From positions 1 to 12,982 of the forward strand of contig QGSR01000023.1 of assembly GCA_003387805.1 (NCBI GenBank): DNA of 12,982 nucleotides. Direction: 5' to 3'. The notes under the pieces were generated by a model. It worked only from the letters and a program-made list of their open reading frames with translations. It made no database searches and was not told the origin of the DNA. Positions 10,539 through 12,982 of this stretch are shown here, in pieces. Both the position numbers and the translations under genes were made by a program. This DNA is from Bacillota bacterium. GTDB lineage: Bacteria > Bacillota > Limnochordia > Limnochordales > ZCTH02-B6. Numbering within the stretch: position 1 is the stretch's first letter; each line of letters begins with the position of its first letter.

Positions 10539-11399
10539 ATGAAGGAGACGGGCACAAACGGCGCCGCGCCGGTCATCGGCATCACGATGGCCTTCGACGA
10601 CGGCACCCACGAAGAGTCGCTGCGGCCCGGGGTGGCCATTCACCAGGTGAGCGCAGCATACGCCTGGGCGGTGGAGCACGCCGGCGCCGCACCGGTGCTG
10701 CTGCCGCTGACCGCGTCGGAAGAAGTGGCGCGTGCCTACGTGCGCATGGTGGACGGCATCATGTTCTCCGGCGGCGGGGGCGCCGTGCGCCGGCGCCATC
10801 TGGACCGGGCGGTGCTGCCGGACCTGCGGGCCCTGGCGCCGCGGCGGTACCGGTTCGAGGCCATGCTCTTGCGCTTGGCGCTGGAGGAAGACGTGCCGGT
10901 GCTGGGCATTTGCCGGGGCCATCAGATGATCGTGCGGGTCTTGGGCGGCACCATTTACTCCCGCATCGACCGGCACGTGCCCGAGGCCCTGAACCATTAC
11001 GCCGGGCAGCCGCCGCTGGGGCGGGCCGTCGTTCATTCCATTGCCGTGGAGCCCGGCACCATGCTGCACGACATCCTGGGCAAGCGGACGGTGGGCGTCA
11101 ACAGCTTGCACCGCCAGGCGGCGAAGCGCGTGCCCGCGCCCGTCATCGTCAGCGCCCGGGCGCCCGACGGCGTCATCGAGGCGGTGGAGAGCACCGCCCA
11201 CCGGTTCGTGGTCGGCATTCAGTCCCATCCGGAGCTGATCGCGTCCACCGTGCCCGCGTGGCGCCGGCTGTTCGAGGCGTTTGTAGCGGCGGCCCGGGAG
11301 CGCCGCCGCGCCGCGGGCGAAAGGGTCCCGGGGCGAGATGCCGAAGCCGGGGAGCTGCGGTCCGGCGCCCAGGAACGGGCGCTGCGGTCCGGCACATAG
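10539..11399 (+). CDS. Class I glutamine amidotransferase-like hydrolase (PuuD / peptidase C26 type)
   Basis: This is a cytoplasmic Cys-His-Glu hydrolase of the gamma-glutamyl-GABA hydrolase (PuuD-like) group, which cleaves gamma-glutamyl amide bonds. In the 286-aa product the nucleophile is Cys125 in GICRGHQ, with a typical following LGG (135-137). VNSLHRQ (187-193) is a PuuD-family motif, and GIQSHPE (226-232) supplies His230 and Glu232. The N-terminal PVIGITM (11-17) is also typical. The start follows GAGGGGG and is 44 nt after the OppF-type gene, so it probably belongs to the transporter operon; this suggests imported gamma-glutamyl or related compounds are cleaved, which is inference from context. 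Homology ends near residue 253. The last 30 or so residues are low-complexity, partly encoded by the 27-bp tandem repeat, and the stop codon lies inside repeat copy 2. Confidence 0.88.
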   Translation: MKETGTNGAAPVIGITMAFDDGTHEESLRPGVAIHQVSAAYAWAVEHAGAAPVLLPLTASEEVARAYVRMVDGIMFSGGGGAVRRRHLDRAVLPDLRALAPRRYRFEAMLLRLALEEDVPVLGICRGHQMIVRVLGGTIYSRIDRHVPEALNHYAGQPPLGRAVVHSIAVEPGTMLHDILGKRTVGVNSLHRQAAKRVPAPVIVSARAPDGVIEAVESTAHRFVVGIQSHPELIASTVPAWRRLFEAFVAAARERRRAAGERVPGRDAEAGELRSGAQERALRSGT

Positions 11400-11461
11400 G
11401 CGACCATGCTGTGGCCCGGCACGTAGGCGAGCACGTTGCGGCCCGGTCCCCCGGACGCCGT
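11354..11461 (+). repeat. 27-bp tandem repeat, four copies
   Basis: Copies lie at 11354-11380, 11381-11407, 11408-11434 and 11435-11461. All begin GYTGYGGYCCGG; copies 2 and 3 also share GGCACRTAGGCGA. Identity decays toward copy 4. The 27-bp period is nine codons, so every frame on both strands shows a nine-residue pattern, but the hydrolase stop codon (11397-11399) cuts through copy 2. Half the array is therefore coding tail and half is not. Confidence 0.85.
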
Positions 11462-11802
11462 GGAGCCGGAGCCCAGTACGTTGGGCTTGGCGCGGCCGGT
11501 CGGGGGTCGAGCCAGAGCCGGCGGGCGGTTGGCCGGGCACCCGCGTTCCAGCGGTTTACGGCCGTGCCGCGATGTGGCGGCCGTGCCGCGATGCCGCGGT
11601 CGTGCCGTGATGGCGCGGCCTTGCCGCGATGGCGTTGCCTCGCTGTGGCCCAAAGTCTTATCCTTGTGCGCGGCCGCAGCCTTTCCGTGGGCCGCATCCA
11701 CGCTGGGTGGCCCGCGGCAGCGCGCCTCCGTTTGTCCCCGCCCCGCGCACATATGGACCGCTCCCTCGCGCACACTACGTGTCACGGAGAGAGGGGAACG
11801 GC
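11400..11802. other. Gene-free repeat-bearing spacer
   Basis: No supported gene lies in this stretch. It holds the last part of the 27-bp repeat, then GC-rich unique sequence, the 19-bp repeat array (11559-11634), and about 170 bp of unique sequence leading to the small gene at 11803. Open frames crossing it are repeat-derived or lack ribosome binding sites. I see no convincing promoter for the downstream gene and no T-tailed terminator for the upstream operon, so read-through from the hydrolase is possible. Confidence 0.7.
11559..11634 (+). repeat. 19-bp tandem repeat, four copies
   Basis: Copies lie at 11559-11577, 11578-11596, 11597-11615 and 11616-11634, with consensus CGGCCGTGCCGCGATGNCG. 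A decayed fifth copy may follow (TTGCCTCGCTG). Because 19 is not a multiple of three, the array cannot be a maintained protein repeat and is best read as non-coding. It is unrelated in sequence to the 27-bp repeat about 100 bp upstream. Confidence 0.85.
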
Positions 11803-12006
11803 ATGAAGCGGCGCCGGGACGAAATTGACGAAATTCTGCGGTTTGTGCAGGAACATCCCGAGTCGTACGCCAGCCTGGCCGTCTGCCGCCGGGCGCTGGA
11901 CGGCGGCCTCGAGCGGGTTACCGGCGACACGCTGCTCCAGCTGGAGCAGTACTTGCACGAGGCGCCCGATGACGAGATCGAGGCGTACTATACGATTATC
12001 ACCTGA
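11803..12006 (+). CDS. Unrecognised 67-aa acidic small protein
   Basis: I do not recognise this protein. The ATG is preceded by GAGAGAGGGG six nt upstream, a good ribosome binding site. After a basic start (MKRRRDE) the protein is acidic and probably all-helical: EIDEILRFVQEHPESYASLA, then CRRALDGGLERVTGDTLLQL and EQYLHEAPDDEIEAYYTII. There is one cysteine (Cys28), and no signal peptide or membrane segment. The amphipathic pattern and clean ribosome binding site favour a real gene. The same frame is open far upstream through the repeats, but that part lacks protein-like character. It follows the hydrolase gene on the same strand after about 400 bp; a terminator-like hairpin lies about 190 nt downstream. 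Confidence 0.65.
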   Translation: MKRRRDEIDEILRFVQEHPESYASLAVCRRALDGGLERVTGDTLLQLEQYLHEAPDDEIEAYYTIIT

Positions 12007-12049
12007 GGGGCCAGCCGCCGCCCGGCCGTCGTGGGCGCCAGGCACAAGG

Positions 12050-12128
12050 CTCAAGAGCGAGGCTTGCCCGCCACAGCAATGCTCGGAAATGAGGCTTCGC
12101 CCACAATTAGACCTCACTCTTGAGGCTT
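12050..12128 (+). repeat. Repeat array A: three CTC-N6-GAGGCTT units
   Basis: Cores lie at 12050-12065, 12082-12097 and 12113-12128, spaced 32 and 31 bp. Each is CTC, six variable bases, then GAGGCTT. The variable bases are AAGAGC, GGAAAT and ACTCTT; the first and third are complementary except for one C/A mismatch. Units 1 and 3 can therefore fold into one imperfect long stem enclosing unit 2, or all three can form tiny CTC/GAG hairpins. Array B (12296-12374) is a diverged relative. Confidence 0.75.
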
Positions 12129-12195
12129 GCGGCGGGGCCTGCTTTAAGCAGCGGCGGCTGTAAGAAACCGCCAGGCAAGACAGGAAACGGCATCG

Positions 12196-12224
12196 CGAAA
12201 ACGCCGACGTCATCGGCGTTTTCG
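12196..12224 (+). terminator. Terminator-like perfect hairpin, possibly bidirectional
   Basis: CGAAAACGCCGA (12196-12207) pairs perfectly with TCGGCGTTTTCG (12213-12224) around CGTCA. The T tract is within the right arm rather than after it, and the A tract is mirrored on the left, as in hairpins that work in both directions. It lies between repeat arrays A and B, and could end the transcript of the 67-aa gene about 190 nt upstream. Confidence 0.55.
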
Positions 12225-12295
12225 TTACGCCCCAGTCACTGGTCCGTGGGGGAGCGGCCGGTCCGGTGTCGGTCCACTTGCAGCACCGGCTTAAG

Positions 12296-12374
12296 CCTCA
12301 AAAACGAGGACTAATTTCTGGCCAACGCTCGAAAACGAGGCTTAGCCCGACATTAGTCCTCGTTTTTGAGGACT
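12296..12374 (+). repeat. Repeat array B: three-unit array with a perfect 20-bp inverted repeat
   Basis: Cores start at 12297, 12328 and 12359, exactly 31 bp apart: CTC, then AAAAAC, GAAAAC or GTTTTT, then GAGG. Units 1 and 3 form a perfect 20-bp inverted repeat, CCTCAAAAACGAGGACTAAT (12296-12315) with its reverse complement at 12352-12371. The 36-nt loop contains unit 2, itself able to form a small CTCG-AAAA-CGAG hairpin. It is noticeably richer in A and T than its surroundings. The stretch after unit 2 (GAGGCTTAGCCCGACATTAG) closely matches that in array A, so the two arrays are homologous. Confidence 0.85.
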
Positions 12375-12613
12375 GTGCTGCACGACGCTCGGACCGCGAC
12401 CAGCCGTCCACGGGACCCGGTAACGACGGGGAATGGCGGGCGTCGACATGGCGGAAACAGCAAATGCCGTGAAAACATCGACGGCGTCGGCGCTGGCGAG
12501 AGGCCCGGTTCGCTGCGGCGCCGGCGGAGAAGGCACGAGGCGCGGACCGCGGGCTAGGCTGCATACAATGAACCGCGGGCCGGGACCCGAGAAGACGGCG
12601 CTTTTCGTCGGCG

Positions 12614-12731
12614 TCGACCCCGATACCGCTGTTGGGCTCGACACGACCGCTGGGCGCGACGTGACAGCCGAACTCGACCGGGCTCCGGGGTTGAGGTTGC
12701 CACTGGTCTCGACGCTGTCACGGGGCTCGAC
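12614..12731 (+). other. Possible decayed coding repeat with a frame slip
   Basis: TCGAC recurs at 12614, 12638, 12674, 12709 and 12727. The spacings are 24, 36, 35 and 18, all multiples of three except 35. Read in the frame of 12433 it gives VGVDPDTAVGLDTTAGRD; after a one-base shift near 12690 it gives VATGLDAVTGLDSVSAVN. This looks like a V/T-GLD repeat protein interrupted by a single-base change or error, but no family is recognised and chance remains possible. Confidence 0.22.
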
Positions 12732-12824
12732 TCGGTCTCCGCCGTCAACGTCAGCGCCGGAGCCGTCACGGCAGTGAGCGCAGCCGCCGGAGCCGCCCCG
12801 GAGCCGCCCCGCGCGCCGGCTCGC

Positions 12825-12884
12825 CCGTTACCGCTGCCGTTACCGCTACAGTTGCCGCTGCCGCCGCCGCTGCCGCTGCCGCCG
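12825..12884 (+). repeat. 12-bp tandem repeat, five copies
   Basis: Five consecutive 12-bp units begin at 12825, 12837, 12849, 12861 and 12873. The first is CCGTTACCGCTG, and units change gradually into CCG/CTG triplets. The period is four codons: one plus frame reads Pro-Leu repeats and one minus frame Ser-Gly-Asn-Gly repeats. It is either a slippage-prone microsatellite or a low-complexity protein segment. Confidence 0.75.
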
Positions 12885-12982
12885 CCGGGCCCGGGCGTAC
12901 CCCCGGCCTCAATGCGCACGTCTCTTCTGCAAACAATCGACGCTCCGAGGAATTGCTTCCCACTTCCACTCTTGACAGTCTC

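Larger units (their letters stand above)
12375..12982. other. Distal gene-free tract with low-complexity repeats
   Basis: I cannot support a gene here. Long open frames exist on both strands, as expected in GC-rich DNA, but none has a good ribosome binding site or family resemblance. The tract holds a spaced TCGAC motif series (12614-12731), a 12-bp tandem repeat (12825-12884) and, at the very end, TTGACA (12972-12977), a consensus -35 box whose -10 would lie beyond the window. Confidence 0.6.

Noticed and set aside
10377..11540. 387-aa minus-strand open frame with AGPQ repeats
   Set aside because: The AGPQ pattern is the 27-bp repeat read backwards; the remainder is antisense to the hydrolase gene.
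11338..11610. Cys-Gly-Pro repeat peptide in the plus frame over the 27-bp array
   Set aside because: The nine-residue pattern arises in every frame because the period is nine codons; this frame also overlaps the hydrolase and runs into the 19-bp repeat.
12139..12172. Small inverted repeats (CTGC..GCAG, GGCGG..CCGCC) read as an RNA gene
   Set aside because: The stems are only 4-5 bp and match no structured RNA I recognise; chance is likely in GC-rich DNA.
12050..12374. CRISPR array
   Set aside because: There are only three units per array; the parts between cores are conserved while the variable part is 6 nt inside the core. No cas genes are seen.
12564..12569. TACAAT as a promoter -10 box
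   Set aside because: No -35 box or extended TG is present, and no gene with a ribosome binding site lies downstream.
12554..12919. 121-aa Gly/Ser-rich minus-strand open frame
   Set aside because: It has a GTG start without a good ribosome binding site; its Gly-rich part is the 12-bp repeat read in reverse and the rest is Arg/Ala/Pro-rich.

Overview
The window is very GC-rich bacterial DNA. Its signals look Firmicutes-like: strong GGAGG-type ribosome binding sites, TTG and GTG starts, sigma-A-like promoters, and Rho-independent hairpins with T tracts. A deep-branching GC-rich Bacillota lineage (Symbiobacteriia, Thermaerobacter or Limnochordia type) is a reasonable guess, but no rRNA or other phylogenetic marker is present. 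Missing lipobox cysteine on the binding protein fits a diderm or atypical member, without proving it.

Layout. (1) 1-990: the 3' end of an RNase HI gene overlaps a purine nucleoside phosphorylase gene by 8 nt; a hairpin terminator follows. (2) 1086-1559, minus strand: an unrecognised 157-aa helical protein, convergent with the phosphorylase gene. It has a well-formed promoter and a TTG start set by a near-perfect Shine-Dalgarno site. (3) 1802-4531: aconitase (AcnA/IRP type), transcribed divergently from that gene and closed by a strong terminator. (4) 4745-11399: a family 5 (oligopeptide/dipeptide/nickel type) ABC importer with binding protein, two permeases and two ATPases, then a class I glutamine amidotransferase-like (PuuD/peptidase C26) hydrolase. 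A T-tailed hairpin with a competing fold lies between the binding-protein gene and the permease genes, which would allow more binding protein than membrane complex. (5) 11354-11802: tandem repeats of 27 bp and 19 bp; the first runs into the hydrolase 3' end. (6) 11803-12006: a 67-aa unrecognised small protein. (7) 12007-12982: a repeat-rich tract with no gene I can support.

How the genes relate: RNase HI and the phosphorylase are nucleic-acid and nucleoside turnover enzymes, and aconitase is a TCA-cycle enzyme. The transporter and hydrolase look like one uptake-and-cleavage unit for small peptides or gamma-glutamyl/amide compounds; that substrate is inferred from gene order only.

The least explained material is at 12050-12371. 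Two arrays each hold three copies of CTC-N6-GAGG-(C/A)(C/T)T at 31-32 bp spacing. In each array the N6 of copy 1 is complementary, fully or nearly, to the N6 of copy 3. The two arrays have different N6 sequences with compensating changes, which suggests selection on a folded RNA or DNA structure, or on paired protein sites lying on one helix face.
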